64,000 nucleotides of DNA from Zygnema cylindricum (taxonomy: Eukaryota > Streptophyta > Zygnematophyceae > Zygnematales > Zygnemataceae): the NCBI GenBank assembly GCA_037447655.1, contig JBBHKE010000676.1, positions 1 through 64,000 on the forward strand, in the 5' to 3' direction. The notes beneath the pieces are model-generated. The model was not told where the DNA came from, did no database searches, and saw only the letters and a list, made by a program, of their open reading frames with translations. Positions 1 through 11,350 of the stretch are shown piece by piece; the first letter of the stretch is position 1, and each line of letters opens with the position of its first letter. The position numbers and the translations under genes are program-made.

Positions 1-378
1 TGTTGTTTTTATTTTAGGCTGCATTTATAGACGAAAGTGGAATTGATGGTATTTAGATAAACGAGATGATTCATACATGAAAGTCATCTCAACTTCCACA
101 TTTACGCAAGTGAAGGTAAAATAGATTAACTAAAAAGGTGGAATTGGAATATATCTTAGAAACATGCCTACTAAATATTAGACACAATGTATGGATTTTA
201 ACATAAAAAGAGGCCATTTTTTTACAGGGCGATCAGAAACAGAAGAAACAGTATTTGGTGATGATAATTCAAAATTTGTCAATGTTCTTGTTAATGACCA
301 TCCAAATTGTTATGAAAACGTTCTTGTCGTCTATATTTGACGACTAAAAAATTCAACAAATCACTCAAACGGCTATAA
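1..378. other. Unresolved AT-rich flank
   Basis: No convincing reading frame was found. The 3' part runs directly into the transposase-like frame that opens at 379, so this may be a decayed upstream part of the same element, but no transposase motif could be read here. Confidence 0.3.
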
Positions 379-525
379 CGAAATTGGTGGCCGACATTAC
401 AAGAAGGACTCTCCATCGACAAACAATTCCTCAACCTTAGCAATGAACGATTGCGTCAACTTTTCTGCCTTAAAAAAGATACTCTGAATTTCTTGGTTAG
501 TGAACTACATTATGAACAAAGTTTA
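379..525 (+). pseudogene. PIF/Harbinger-like transposase N-terminal fragment
   Basis: From 379 a frame reads RNWWPTLQEGL, then NLSNERLRQLF and CLKKDTLNFLVSEL. This resembles the segment ahead of the DDE catalytic core in Harbinger transposases, where an acidic residue and a phenylalanine precede an FRM-type helix and an F..L..L block. No start codon, catalytic D, D or E, terminal repeat or target duplication is visible, so it is a fragment. It converges on the minus-strand Myb/SANT-like frame that stops at 533; having two proteins in one element is typical of PIF/Harbinger. The frame stays open to about 600, but the last 70 bases overlap the minus-strand frame and are probably not transposase. 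Harbinger identity is inferred from the two parts together. Confidence 0.42.
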
Positions 526-532
526 CGAAGCA

Positions 533-1555
533 TTAGTTTTTTAGTATTCTTTCGGTGGTTGCAACAATGGATGACATCACTTGATTTACAATTTGGTTGA
601 GTGTATTTTCGCCCGATCCAAGAAGCTCTCGATATAATTCATTTTGGTCTCTGTTTGTTTTCTTTAACATTTGTCCAAGCTCTTTCACCAAATGTGAAGA
701 GCCTTCTTCTTCAGTCTTCCGCCCATCTCGTTTGCATTTATTGGTGGTTGTGAATTTATCGCTTTCGACAAGGGATTGTGGCTCGGTAGCTATTTCTTCA
801 TTCTTGTTGTCTCCTTCTCCGTTTTTGTCATTACTATCTCCTCGATCTTTTTCTTCGCCGCAGTTTTTTGGAAAACTTGTGCTCCAAGTTGTTTGTCCTC
901 CACCTCTAGTAGCACTCCATCCATTTGGGTTTCCTTCTAGAATGACTATATCGTCTTCCTCCTCCAAAGGCCGACATAACTTTGGTGGTTTATCACCTGG
1001 GTCCCAGGTCACTTTGGGATTCACGGCATCTCTCTTTTGTAACTATAAATCCATTTTATCGTCTAATGATTTTGGGAAAGTGCCCATGAGCCCATTATTT
1101 GTTCTTTCTCTTCTTTTCATGCCGAAATAAGATTTGGCACCACTCTCACCTCCATAATCTTTTAACTTCATGAAATCATTTGTATGGTTGTTCCACTTCT
1201 TTTCACAATTGCTCCAGTTCCTATTGACACCCATCTCTTTCATTACCTTTGCGATTTCCTCCCATTTTTCAACTCTATTTCCAAATTTTGCTTTTTTACT
1301 TATCTCAAGACTTCGCATAATCTCCTACATATTCACTTCATTTAGGCACTCAATTTCCAACATGTCCTATTTATCGCTTGTATTCTTAGGGTTTTGTAAG
1401 TTTTTTACCTCAACACCTTCACTGTTTCCCATCAGGTCATTACAATTTGTGGGACTTGTTACATTATGCAGCGGCGGAGATTGTGTAGTGAATAGACGAC
1501 TCCGGCTAGTAGGGCTCGTTACGCTTTTTGGTGGGGGACATTGGGATACAACCAC
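533..1555 (-). pseudogene. Myb/SANT-like protein of a PIF/Harbinger element, with in-frame stops
   Basis: Three minus-strand pieces (1555-1367, 1318-1043, 1024-533) lie in one frame and are separated only by TAG codons, so the original product was about 340 residues. The middle piece is a trihelix or Myb/SANT-like DNA-binding domain: VEKWEEIAKVMKEMGVNR, then SNCEKKWNNHTNDFMKLKD and a GGESG motif, which is the usual W..I...M...G..R..C..KWNN...F.K pattern. The C-terminal part is acidic and K/E-rich and ends in a predicted helix (LNQIVNQVMSSIVATTERIL) that may dimerise. In the PIF/Harbinger family this partner binds transposon ends or brings transposase to the nucleus. Three TAG stops show decay. 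A captured host Myb/SANT gene is the alternative. Confidence 0.55.
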
Positions 1556-1714
1556 ATGACTGAAGTAATAAAAAGAGGAATTGTGGGTTGACCTTGTGGA
1601 CTACGAATTTAAAGCTCCTCCATGTTTTGCTCGTTCAGAACGCATGGATCCCGCATCACGTTCTCCAACATGTTATCTACGAATTGAGTTAAAAAAATGC
1701 AACAAATCAATGGA

Positions 1715-1985
1715 ATCTGCCTGTTAACAGACTGCATGTTAACAATCTGCATGTTAACAGTCTGTCTATTAACAGTTTGTCTATTAACACTCTGTCTGTT
1801 AACAGTCTGTCAGTTAATAGTGTGCATGTTAATAGTGTGCATGCCATCCTGTTAACTGTGTTAATAGTATGCCTTTCTGCATGTTAACTGTCTTGTTAAA
1901 TGTTTGTCTGCTAACAGTTGTCTCTCTGCTTGTTAACTAACTTGTAAACTGTGTGCATGTTAACAGTTTGCCGACCTGCTTGTTA
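1715..1985. repeat. 17-18 bp minisatellite built on TGTTAACAGTCTG
   Basis: About 14 imperfect units of the type CTGTCTGTTAACAGT run through this interval, with substitutions such as ATTAACA and GTTAATAG. The unit holds the palindrome GTTAAC. Degenerate units (CTGCCTGCCTGTTAACTG) reappear near 2530-2600 beyond the first TA tract, so the array was split or duplicated along with it. Confidence 0.8.
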
Positions 1986-2025
1986 TTTGTCTGACAACCT
2001 GCTTCTCACCCGCCTCTCTGCCTAC

Positions 2026-2049
2026 CGGCCAAATACATACATAGACATC

Positions 2050-2094
<45 letters not shown>

Positions 2095-3035
2095 ATAGAT
2101 ATGTATTTGTATGACTTTATAAATATAAAAATATATAAAATTGTATAAATAAATAAAAATATATATATATTTATATTTATATATATATATAATTATATCC
2201 ATATATATATATACATATATATAATTATATATATATAGTTTTATATAATTTATTATGTATAATTATATATAATATATGTATATAATACATATATCTTATA
2301 TATAATATATATATACAATATATATATATATAATCTATAATATATAATATATATACAATAAATATATTATATATATTATATATATTATATATATATATGT
2401 ATATATATGTATATATATATATTACATATATATACATATATGTAAGTTTACCAACTGCCTGCCTGCTTGCCTGCTTGTTAATTGCCAGACTACTGCCTTA
2501 CTGCCTGCCTGGCCGTATATATAGATTGTCTGCCAGCCGCCTGCCTGCCTGTTAACTGCTTGACTACCTGCTTCCCAACCTCTTGCATGTTAACTACCTG
2601 ACTACCTACTTCCCAGCAGCATATATGTCGACCTATCGGCCAAATACATACATATACCTCTTTATATATTTCTATAGATATGTATCTGTATGACTCATAT
2701 ATAAAAAAATATATAAATTTTATATATATGTATTATATGTATTTATATGTAATATAAATATAGATATATAGATATATAAATATATATATATATATATTAA
2801 TATATGTATATATGTATATATGTATATATATAATATTTACATATATAATATATATGTATATAATTATATAATATATATATATATATTATATATATATTAT
2901 ATGTATACATTGTATATATTTATATTCATATATAGATCTCTATATATAGATATACATCTCTCTCTATATATATGCATCTAAATATGTATATAGATATCTC
3001 TCTATATATGTATATGTACATACACATACATATGC
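2026..3035. repeat. TA-rich microsatellite tracts with a duplicated GGCCAAATACATACATA lead-in
   Basis: Almost the whole interval is TA dinucleotide repeat with ATATGT and TATAAT interruptions. Two blocks begin alike, near 2026 and near 2635: CGGCCAAATACATACATA, a short TA run, then CTATAGATATGTAT and TGTATGACT. So TA tract plus lead-in was duplicated as a unit of about 600 bp. The ORFs rich in Tyr and Ile here are translations of the repeat. Confidence 0.85.
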
Positions 3036-3879
3036 AAAAATACACATGTTGTATAAACAAATTTTGAATCAGAAACGCCTAAAAGCTACTACAAAACAAA
3101 GAAATCACTAAAATCACACAAAATTTGGAAAAAATTGAAAACCCTCAGCACCTTAAAAGAGGATAAGGACTTATAAAATTGCCATAAAGACATAAAAACT
3201 TTAAGCCTAAAAGCCTGAAACCCCTTAAAAAAAAAATACAAACTTGAAAAACGAACAACTAGCAATCGTACAAAGTGTGAATAAAATTATATATGTCGAA
3301 AAAGTCATACTCTAATGGCACACTTACGGTTACATAGATGCTTTTTTGTCTCAAAAAAAAGTAACGCGAGCGATTGCCGACACCTGACATAGAGACAAAG
3401 GCAAAAAAAACAAAGATAATTCTTAAAAGTTTACAATTATTCCTCTTCTTAAGATTTGTTATTTTTTTTTTTTGCATGTTTATCATCCATGCAAAACAAG
3501 GAAAGCAAGTAATCCACAATGGTTGGAATAAAGACAAAAAAACTCAAAAAGCGTTGAAAAGTGACACGAGAGATGAGAAAGTGGAGAGGAGTACGAAGGG
3601 TGACGACATACTGGACACACTAAAGAGAGGGGATAGAGAGGAGATAATGGAATTGGAACGAAGTAAATTAACACACAGAGATGGAAAATATAAAGAACCT
3701 ACAAAAATAAAGAAAATGACATTTGCTATTTATGATGAAGAAACCCTAAAATACCTTTCGCTGTCGCATAGAAATGTGGTTTCGTTTTTCGTCCTCCCAC
3801 TTGCCAAAAGTTGCCTAATGTGTTTCCTACGCTGTATGTGTGAAGACACGTGTGTTTGAGAGAGAGGGCTTGCGACAAA
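3036..3879. other. AT-rich sequence without a recognisable gene
   Basis: A plus-strand frame of 161 codons (3374-3859) starts in a low-complexity Lys/Phe stretch and passes through KSDTRDEKVERSTKGDD and a K/E-rich middle. It has no domain I recognise, its first third is poly-A/T rich, and there is no convincing promoter or splice context. I do not call it a gene. Confidence 0.4.
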
Positions 3880-4400
3880 AAAATTTGAGGAAGGGTAAGA
3901 GGGGGAAGGAAGGAAGCGCCTTCAAAGAATTATATTTTACGAAATGGCGTCCGTTGGTCGAGACCCCTCCACGGCCCCTGTACGGAAATCAGCACACGGA
4001 AAACAGTAAGCACAGTTAGAAACTTGCAATGCAGGTTTTTTTTTGGTACTCTGCAAACAAAACCTCAAAAAAATTCTGACACGTGCGACATTATCTACCT
4101 ATTCGCTCAACTTTTTTGACTATATTTAAAATCACCTCGCGAGGTGATTTGATGTAAAGTTTGAACATGTGATGGAAAGACGCGAAAATGGGTCGAGATG
4201 CGCTAAACGACAAATTGCATCGCGCTAGACGACATACTACTGTACGTTTAAAGTTTCATGGTAATGTAAATTGTGCGGTGATAACTTCAATTTTTTGGTA
4301 CGGCTGCGGATTTTCTTGTTTATTTCTAAGTTATGAAGGAAAACGCCACAAAATAGCTATAACTTTAGCACATGCGAAAGTACCCTAAGTCCTACAAGTA
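3880..4400. repeat. Dispersed repeat, copy 1 (inverted partner at 58370-58935)
   Basis: This block matches the reverse complement of 58370-58935 over most of its length. Shared landmarks are ATGGCG.C.GTTGGTCGAGACC at about 3944, a GTGCGACA..ATCT.CCTATTCGCTCA block at about 4084, the TCACCTCGCGAGGTGA palindrome, CGCGCTAGACGACA at about 4221, and GAAGGAAAACG with CATGCGAAAGT.CCCTAAG at the right end. Copy 1 holds about two units of the 21-bp CGCGCTAGACGACAAATTGCA motif where copy 2 has five. No coding capacity is recognised. It is probably a short non-autonomous mobile repeat, but no terminal repeats were found. Confidence 0.7.
4129..4150. repeat. Perfect 22-bp palindrome AAATCACCTC-GC-GAGGTGATTT
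   Basis: Ten bases on each side of a central GC are exact inverted copies. The corresponding site in the second repeat copy (58681-58706) is a longer but imperfect palindrome, ATAAAATCAC to GTGATTTTAT, so the symmetry is kept while the sequence differs. Confidence 0.85.
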
Positions 4401-4985
4401 TACACTACACCGCGAATCGTAATTAGAGTAAATTACTTTAATTCGGTCGCTCGTAATTTAGACTCTATCGCATCAAATAGAGTAATCGATTCTAATTTTT
4501 TCATTATTATAATTTAGGTGAGGATTAATTAGCATAAAAAATTATAATATAGGTTATTGTTAAAAAGTGTGGAGTACGACGTCGTCTGACCGTGCAAAAT
4601 TGTGCTTTTATAAGTAAAAAGGTACAAATAGTGATTTAATAAAACAGCGCTCGCACGTGAAATCGCACTAAACAAAAAAATAACTTTAGCACATGCAAAA
4701 GTACCCTAAGTCCTACAAGTATACACTACACCGCGAATCGTAATTAGAGTAAATTACTCTAATCCGGTCGCTCAAAATTTCGACTTTATCGCATCAAATA
4801 GAGTAATAGATTCTATTTTTTTCATTATTATAATTTAGGTGAGGTTTAATTAGCATAAAAAATTATAATATAGGTTATTGTTAAATAGTGTGGTGTATGG
4901 ACGTCGTCTGACCGTGCAAAATTGTGATTTATAGTGATTTAATAGAATCGCGCTCGCACGTGAAATCGCATTAAGCAAAAAAATC
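4362..4985. repeat. Tandem duplication of about 319 bp
   Basis: The block from TAACTTTAGCACATGC at 4362 recurs at 4681 with scattered substitutions. Each copy holds the flank GTACCCTAAGTCCTACAAG, then the inverted-repeat end CACCGCGAATCG, then CGTCGTCTGACCGTGCAAAA and GCGCTCGCACGTGAAATCGC. The first copy is therefore a duplicated left half, with flank, of the element at 4729-5323. Confidence 0.85.
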
Positions 4986-5323
4986 AATCACATCAAAAAA
5001 AAATTGTTCTTATAACTCTTGTCCGTCAACATCTTCGTCAGTGTGAACATTAATTGACATTCAGTGCGACAAATAGTAATAGCGTCACAATGACGTCAAT
5101 ATTATACGGACTATCAGATTTTGTACATCGACGTAATTTAGTGTTCACAATTTCCGCGCACATAATTGTCGCCAACATAACCCAACATAGAATAGTTAAA
5201 TAAATTAGAGTAAACTTCATAGTTGAAAAAGCTATATGACATAAATTAGCGTGTATTACTCAAATTATATTTTTTGGTTTTTTTACTCTAATTCTTTCAT
5301 TTCTCTAATTATGATTCGCTGTG
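4729..5323. mobile_element. TA-flanked inverted-repeat DNA element, about 595 bp
   Basis: It starts CACCGCGAATCGTAATTAGA and ends with the inverse of CACAGCGAATCATAATTAGA, and is bounded by TA on both sides (4727-4728, 5324-5325). The termini match those of the two short MITEs at 60255 and 63504, so all belong to one terminal-repeat family. TA target duplications suggest a Tc1/mariner-type transposase in trans. No transposase is encoded. The interior is AT-rich with ACGTC motifs. Confidence 0.72.
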
Positions 5324-5325
5324 TA

Positions 5326-6959
5326 GAGGTCACTATTGAATGTAAGAAGGGATACCAGCCGTACGATATCTAACACCAACCTCAATTATTATGAGTATAC
5401 CTGAATAATTCGAGGTATGTGAGAATGAATGAATCTACACAAATAAACTAATTAACAAAATGACAACTCGATTTTATAAAATATTTACACCCACAACAAA
5501 ATCGTATGCTGAGTCATTGCCTGTAAGTCAACAAGACTCCAAGAATCTCGTCAAATAATCCGAGCCATCCAACAATAGATATCGTGTGATTGACACGATT
5601 TCGCGTTCCTACTAATTGAAAAAACAACGGCAACCTTTGTCCGCCGTCCGTAGATCTTATTCGGCACTCTCTATGTCACTCCACGTGGTCACAAAAATCC
5701 GAAGTCGTCGAATATCCCACGACGTCGTGAAGCGAATTCACGTACACTTGTCAATATAATATCGTACAACCAAAATCATTTACGCACTGCAATGCGTTTT
5801 TTGCAATAAATGCGGTTATTCACAAATAAAGTACACGTCAATTGTCATAAACGTCGCCTGTCGCATATAAAGTACATTTTTCCAAATTAAATGTTTCGTA
5901 CTGCAACGTACATTTCTTATATTTCACGTCGGATCGCGTCGCAATCCGCAATCCATTCGTTAACGCATTTCGCGCCACTCAATTACTCCCTCACGTCTTT
6001 TTACTGTAACTCGTACATTTACTCCTCAATTCGCAAATCCATTCGAGCCACCACATTAATTTCGATAATATATTACTAACGCGAAACGTCGCGTGCGCAC
6101 AAAATATTGTGTGCGCACAAAATGTCGCGTACCACGAAAGCAACTTTTCAAAACAACACTCCCTCAAAAATTTAATTTCCTGTACCCAGAATAAAATATG
6201 CAGCATGTCAAATGTGACTGTACGTTTTTGTACATCTAAATTTACTCATTTTTTTTCCGTTCCAAGGTCACCACTGCTTTTGCTGACGTCACCGCTGCTT
6301 TAGCTGCGTGCTACCATGTCTTCCAAAATCCATCCTTCCTAAACACACCATTGCTTCCGCTGCCTTTTTCTAGGTTTTCAAAAATAACAACTTTCCTTTT
6401 CAACCAATTTCAAACTTCAAAATGCTAAATACGAAAATCTACAAATAAAAAAATTACTGAATGTCAAAGATAACCACCTCCATAAAATTACTTTTCACGT
6501 CGTTTTCTTTTGGCCACTTTTTTCACATGTTTTTTTCTACGGTTGATTTTTTGAATTCTACTTATATTTTTAATTTCTTAATGAATTTTGGGATTCTCTC
6601 AATTTTCGCATTTTCATTTTTTTATCCAATATTATAAACTTCCTCTCTTACTCCACCTTATGAATACTTTCTCTCTCCTTCTCTAAGAGCATTAATCTCC
6701 TCATGCAAATTAATTTGTGTTTCCACTTCTAAGTGACCTTCACTTCCTCCGACAATTCTCACTTCAATAACCTCTTCTTTTTAAAAATATTGATCACTCA
6801 CCAATCTCTCGCCAAAAAATTTGACAGAAATCGAATCCTTTTTTGTCACCGCTTTCTCCACTCCATTTTTGGTGACAGCTAATATTTCTCTTCCTTCCTC
6901 TTTTTTTATATTTCGCAAAACAACAGTCGGCAAGTATACAAATTCATCTTGTTCTGTTT
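5326..6959. other. Gene-free AT-rich interval with one strong hairpin
   Basis: No coding frame or known repeat is recognisable. At 6093-6118 GTGCGCAC, a 10-base A/T spacer and GTGCGCAC form a near-perfect hairpin. Codon periodicity is absent in the short frames present. Confidence 0.5.
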
Positions 6960-7633
6960 TGGATTCGGATCTCGGCCACCTATAGGGCTTTGCCATTTTT
7001 GCAAGAAACTTGGTCACGACATGGCAAAGTACACCAAGCTTACCGATCTGAGGCTCAAGGAGAACAAGTTTAGCGGACCATCTTGAAAGAAAAAAGCACT
7101 TGTAACCACACAGGTGAAAGGGGAGTTCAGAGAGAAGGAGGTCACGGACGAAGAGGATGAGGAGTTTCTTCTCAACGAAAAACTGGAGGAGAATGAGATC
7201 ACAAGGAGGCAAAAATGTGCAATCGGAGCTGTCCGAGAATCTTCGAAGGAATGTTGGATCATTGACTCAGGTGCCTCAATGGATATATGTTGTGAGAAGC
7301 AATTATTTACTAAGCTGCGAAAGATTCCCATTGTAAAGATAGAATATGGGGATGGGAGAGTTGTAACAACTAATCTAGTGGGATCGATAGATCTAAAGGT
7401 TCTAGTTGAGGGTCAAACATCCATATGTACATTCTGAGTTGTCCTCGATATACCTCAGTTAAGTAAGACTCTCATCTTTTTTTCTGTCTTGGATGACAAA
7501 GATTTTGAGACTTACACTAGAAAAGGAAATTTCACTGCAATGTATGATGATGAGATCTATTTCACTGACAAAGGTAGTCAAGGAATATTTAAACTTGACT
7601 TGAGCAATGAAAAAAATAATAATTATTATATTG

Positions 7634-7710
7634 CGGTTGGGGCATGTGCATTTGGATAGATTGAGAAAAAGCAGTTGGGGCATGTGCATTTGGATAGATT
7701 GAGAAAAAGG
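7634..7710 (+). repeat. Short tandem duplication inside E1 integrase
   Basis: The stretch GGGGCATGTGCATTTGGATA plus AGATTGAGAAAAAG occurs twice back to back, about 38 bases apart. It duplicates the zinc-binding segment of integrase and shifts the frame. Confidence 0.85.
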
Positions 7711-8536
7711 AAAAGTCGGGTGTAGTGGAAGGGATTCACTTTGAAGATAATGAAGTGAAGGATAATTGTTGAGGCCAGGCACAAGGTAAGGCTCACAGAT
7801 TACCCCTCCCCAAATATGCCACATAAAGAGGGGAAATGGTGTTAGATCTTATACACATTGATATATGGGGATCGACTAAATTTCCTTCGGTAGGAGGGAA
7901 AAGATATATGCTTATTATAACTGATGAGTGGTCCAAATATTCTATAGTAAAATTTCTCTAAAATTAGTTTGAAGCACCACTTTATTTCAAAGACTAAAAA
8001 GCAAAGAGTGAGAAGTTGCATGGAGCCCCCATTAAAAGAATTCAAAGTGTTAATGGGGGGGAGTACACATCTAATTAGTTTGAGGATTTCTTGAGAGATG
8101 AGGGAGTAAATCATCAAATAATTATCCCCAATAATCTAGAGAAGAAGAATGTAGCGGAAAGATTAAATAGAACTCTAGAAGATAGTGCCCGAATCGTGCT
8201 TATTTAAAGAAAAAAGGAAAACTATTGTAGGCCGAATCTATAAACTGTGCAAATTACATCTAGGATAGAGTTTTTACAACAACTATAAAAGGAAAATCAC
8301 CTTATGAGAGATGGATTGGGAGGAAGCCGGATGAATCTCATCTAAAAGTATTTGGGAGTTAAGGGTATAGTTTGATTTTTGACCGAAAGGATTTGAAACT
8401 AGATGTTAAGGGAAAGCTAGGATATCTAGTGGAATATGATGAAAATGTGAAGGGATACCGAGTCTATGACCTCGGGAGGAAGGATATGATAATTGTTAAG
8501 CACCTTATTTTCATGGATGAAGGAAAGTCGATAGAT

Positions 8537-8952
8537 CCCTTCAATTATTCTAAGACAATCAGAATTAGATTTGGCTCAGAGAGTGGGGAAGAGTCAGAAT
8601 ATTGTGAAAGGAGTGTCAATCAACAAATTATTGCACATTCAAAGGAAGCTTAGACCAAGGAGGACACTCGGATGAATTTGCAAGCTCTAGTCCGGTTCAA
8701 AGACATAGAGGAAAAGGAGCCAGCTCGAGTAGATAGGGGAGCAGATGACCCTTCAATTATTCTAAGACCATCAGAATTAGATTTGGCTCAGAGAGTGGGG
8801 AAGAGTCAAAATATTGTGAAAGGAGTGTCAGATTATTCCAGATTCAAAGGAAGCTTAGACCAAGGAGGACACTCGGATGAATTTGCAAGCTCTAGTCCGG
8901 TTCAAAGACATAGAGGAAAAGGAGCCAGCTCGAATAGATAGGGGAGCAGATG
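8537..8952 (+). repeat. 212-bp tandem duplication inside E1
   Basis: Two copies of a 212-bp block (8537 and 8749) run from CCCTTCAATTATTCTAAGAC to GATAGGGGAGCAGATGA with few differences, so the duplication is younger than most E1 stop codons. It lies in the acidic linker between integrase and RT. Confidence 0.9.
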
Positions 8953-10867
8953 AAGAGGTTCGGAGAAACCCGAGATAACCATGTTTTCCAACTTCTAAAT
9001 TTGAGGAGCACCAATAAGCTACAAGAAAAGTAAGCAACTCACAAGATAACAAAGTTGTCACATCTTTATAAGCCACAGACTTATTCAAAGGTAGTGAACA
9101 ATCCATAAAAGGATAGAAAGGTTAGAGCCATTAATGATAAGATGGCTTTCATCATGGAAGCCAATACGTGGGAATTAGTGGACCGTCCTCTAATCACAAA
9201 ATCAATTGGGTGCAAATGGGTGTTTAAATTGAATCTGATCCTAGATAATACCATTGAGAGGTACAAAGCTAGATTGGTAGCAAATGGTTTTACTCAGAAG
9301 AAGGGAATTGATTATGAAGAGACCTTTGCACCGGTTGTACGTTTTCCTTCGCTCACGATTCTCCTCGCTCTAGCAGTAGCGGAAGACATAGAGATTTATC
9401 AAATGGATATCAAAACTGCCATCCTCAATGGTGAGTTAGAGGAATAGTTTTTTATAAGGCATTCGGAAGGCTTTGAGAAGTTAAGAGAAGATATTAAAGT
9501 TTGCAAATTTATTTAGTTTTTGTATTGATTGAATTAATCACCCTTGCAATGGAATAAGAAAAAATAAGAATTTCTAATCAACCTGTGATATGTCATAGTC
9601 AACTCTGAACACTCAATTTACATGTTTGAGGATGATGACGGGGGTCATTTTTATAGCCATCTATATAGATGATTTGTTGGTATTGAGTAAGTCCATGGAA
9701 ACATCAATAAGCCAAAGAGAGATTTGACAAGCATTTTTGACATGAAAGATTTAGGATAGGCAAGATATATATTAGGTGTTTAGATGGGTAGATATAGAGG
9801 GAAAAGAGTAATCAGATCAACACAACAAAAAGCAATTGTAATTATGCTAGAGAAGTTACACAAAGATAAGGTAAAAAACTGAACCACTTTTATGGACTTG
9901 AAGAAAGTAAGTGATGGAAGTGTAGAAAGAGATGTGATAATTATTGATGAGGAAATGAGTTTGGAAGACAAACAATTAATGAAGTCATGTCTTTACAAAC
10001 TTGTCGTGGGAAGTTTGATTTATTTCATGAATTGTACTAGGCCAAACATAGCTGCAACCGTTGGGGTCCTCATTAGCAGTCTAATTGGTCCTAAAAAGAA
10101 AGATTGGGAGGCAACCAAGAGGGTTATGAGATATCTGATAGGAACCAACGATCTTTGGTTGCATCTGGGAGGGGAGAATACTGACATCACCACTAGGAGT
10201 GATGCCAACTATTGGGATGCTCCTATGAGAAAGTGTACGTCTAGATATGTTTTTTATGTTGGGAATGGTGATTGCTGTTGGAGGAGTCAACAACAAAATG
10301 TGGTTGCTCAGTCCACTATGGAGGTTGAGTACATGGCCTATTGTTGTGCTGTTAAAGAACTAATATGGGTTAAGTTTCTTTTGCAAGAACTTGGATTCAT
10401 GAAGGTTGGAATTTTGAAAGTGTTTTGTGATAACCAACCTGCCATTGCAATTGTAGCTAATCCAAAACACCATTTCAAAGCTAAGTATATGGATAAAAGG
10501 CTTAGCTTTGTGAGGGAAATGGTGGAGAACAAATTTGTGAGCTTGGTGTTTAAACCAGATGGGGAAATGGAGGCATATATGATGACAAAGTTAGTCCAAT
10601 CTCCTATATTAAAACTTTGTAGGGAACAATGTGGGTTAAGAGAAAAATGACTAGAAAATAAAGGAAGTGTTGCAATCTGACTTTTATAAAGTACTCTCTA
10701 GGTCAAAGTATAGGATAATAAAATGTCTCATTTTGGCAGTCAAGCTTTGCCTTCCCTCTCTCGCGTTCTCGTACATATTATAGTCACTTAAGACAGGTGA
10801 GAGAGAGATAAAGGTATTGTTGCTTGAGCAGCTAGAAAAAGATAAGGGAATCAACTCTTAGCAAAAA

Positions 10868-10950
10868 GGTGACAGACCAAGGATTTGATCTTAGTCCTTA
10901 CAGACTGTCAGATTAGTCGAGCGCCTTATCCAGTAGTCGAGTACTTGGTG
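10868..10950 (-). other. tRNA-like module in the E1 LTR
   Basis: On the minus strand a D-arm-like GGATAAGGCG is followed about 45 bases later by a T-arm-like GATCAAATCC (box B type). Spacing and order fit a tRNA-derived Pol III promoter, decayed. The same module sits at the same place in the LTRs of E3, E4, E5 and E6. Confidence 0.55.
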
Positions 10951-11297
10951 CTTGCCTATATAAAATTTGATAGCTTTATAAACAGGTACTACTGGATTAA
11001 GCCGATTTACTGAAGTATGGAACTATAACATAATTCAAGTAGGAATCTTATTGTCGCATAGATACTTTTACAGACCACACAAAATTCAGTGGTGCAAACA
11101 ATTAATTTTGACAGCACAAAACGAAAGTCGGTTAACTGCAAACAGCTCGCGTATGAACCGCCATTGCCGAATGGTTATTCAAGCTATTTGCGGTCATCAC
11201 GTCAGAAGACGCCGGATGGCACCCAATCATTTTAACGATTTACGGGAACCTTACAGACGAGTCCAAAGGTGACGAGGGTCCCACCAATAGCCATGTC

Positions 11298-11350
11298 GTA
11301 CAGTGGTTGTACAAAAAGTACATCGGTAGTAGTACCTTTCTGTACTGTAC
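11298..11350 (+). promoter_or_regulatory. GTAC cluster in the E1 LTR U3
   Basis: Six GTAC tetramers lie within 53 bases, about 100 bases upstream of the TATA-type box. GTAC is the core recognised by SBP-domain factors, including copper-response regulators, in green plants. Clusters occupy the same place in the E4 and E6 LTRs, with a weaker one in E5. Confidence 0.45.

Larger units (their letters stand above)
6960..10650 (+). pseudogene. E1: decayed Ty1/copia gag end and pol
   Basis: A 5'-truncated copy. In order: gag zinc knuckle (GLCHFCKKLGHDMAK, last Cys lost); aspartic protease with WIIDSGAS at about 7254; integrase remnants (GHAHLDRL-type, then SHLKVFG and YDENVKGYRVYDL near 8430); reverse transcriptase from 9142 (GCKWVFKLN, ETFAPVVRFP, YQMDIKTAILNGELEE and a YIDD active site near 9665); and RNase H 9892-10650 with the three acidic positions still readable (RSDANY, STMEVEY, FCDN). 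Many stops and frameshifts interrupt protease to RT, while the last 252 codons of RT end plus RNase H are open. Gag N-terminus, primer site and 5' LTR are missing. Confidence 0.9.

Noticed and set aside
3374-3859. 161-codon plus-strand frame as a gene
   Set aside because: Low-complexity start, no recognisable domain and no supporting context.
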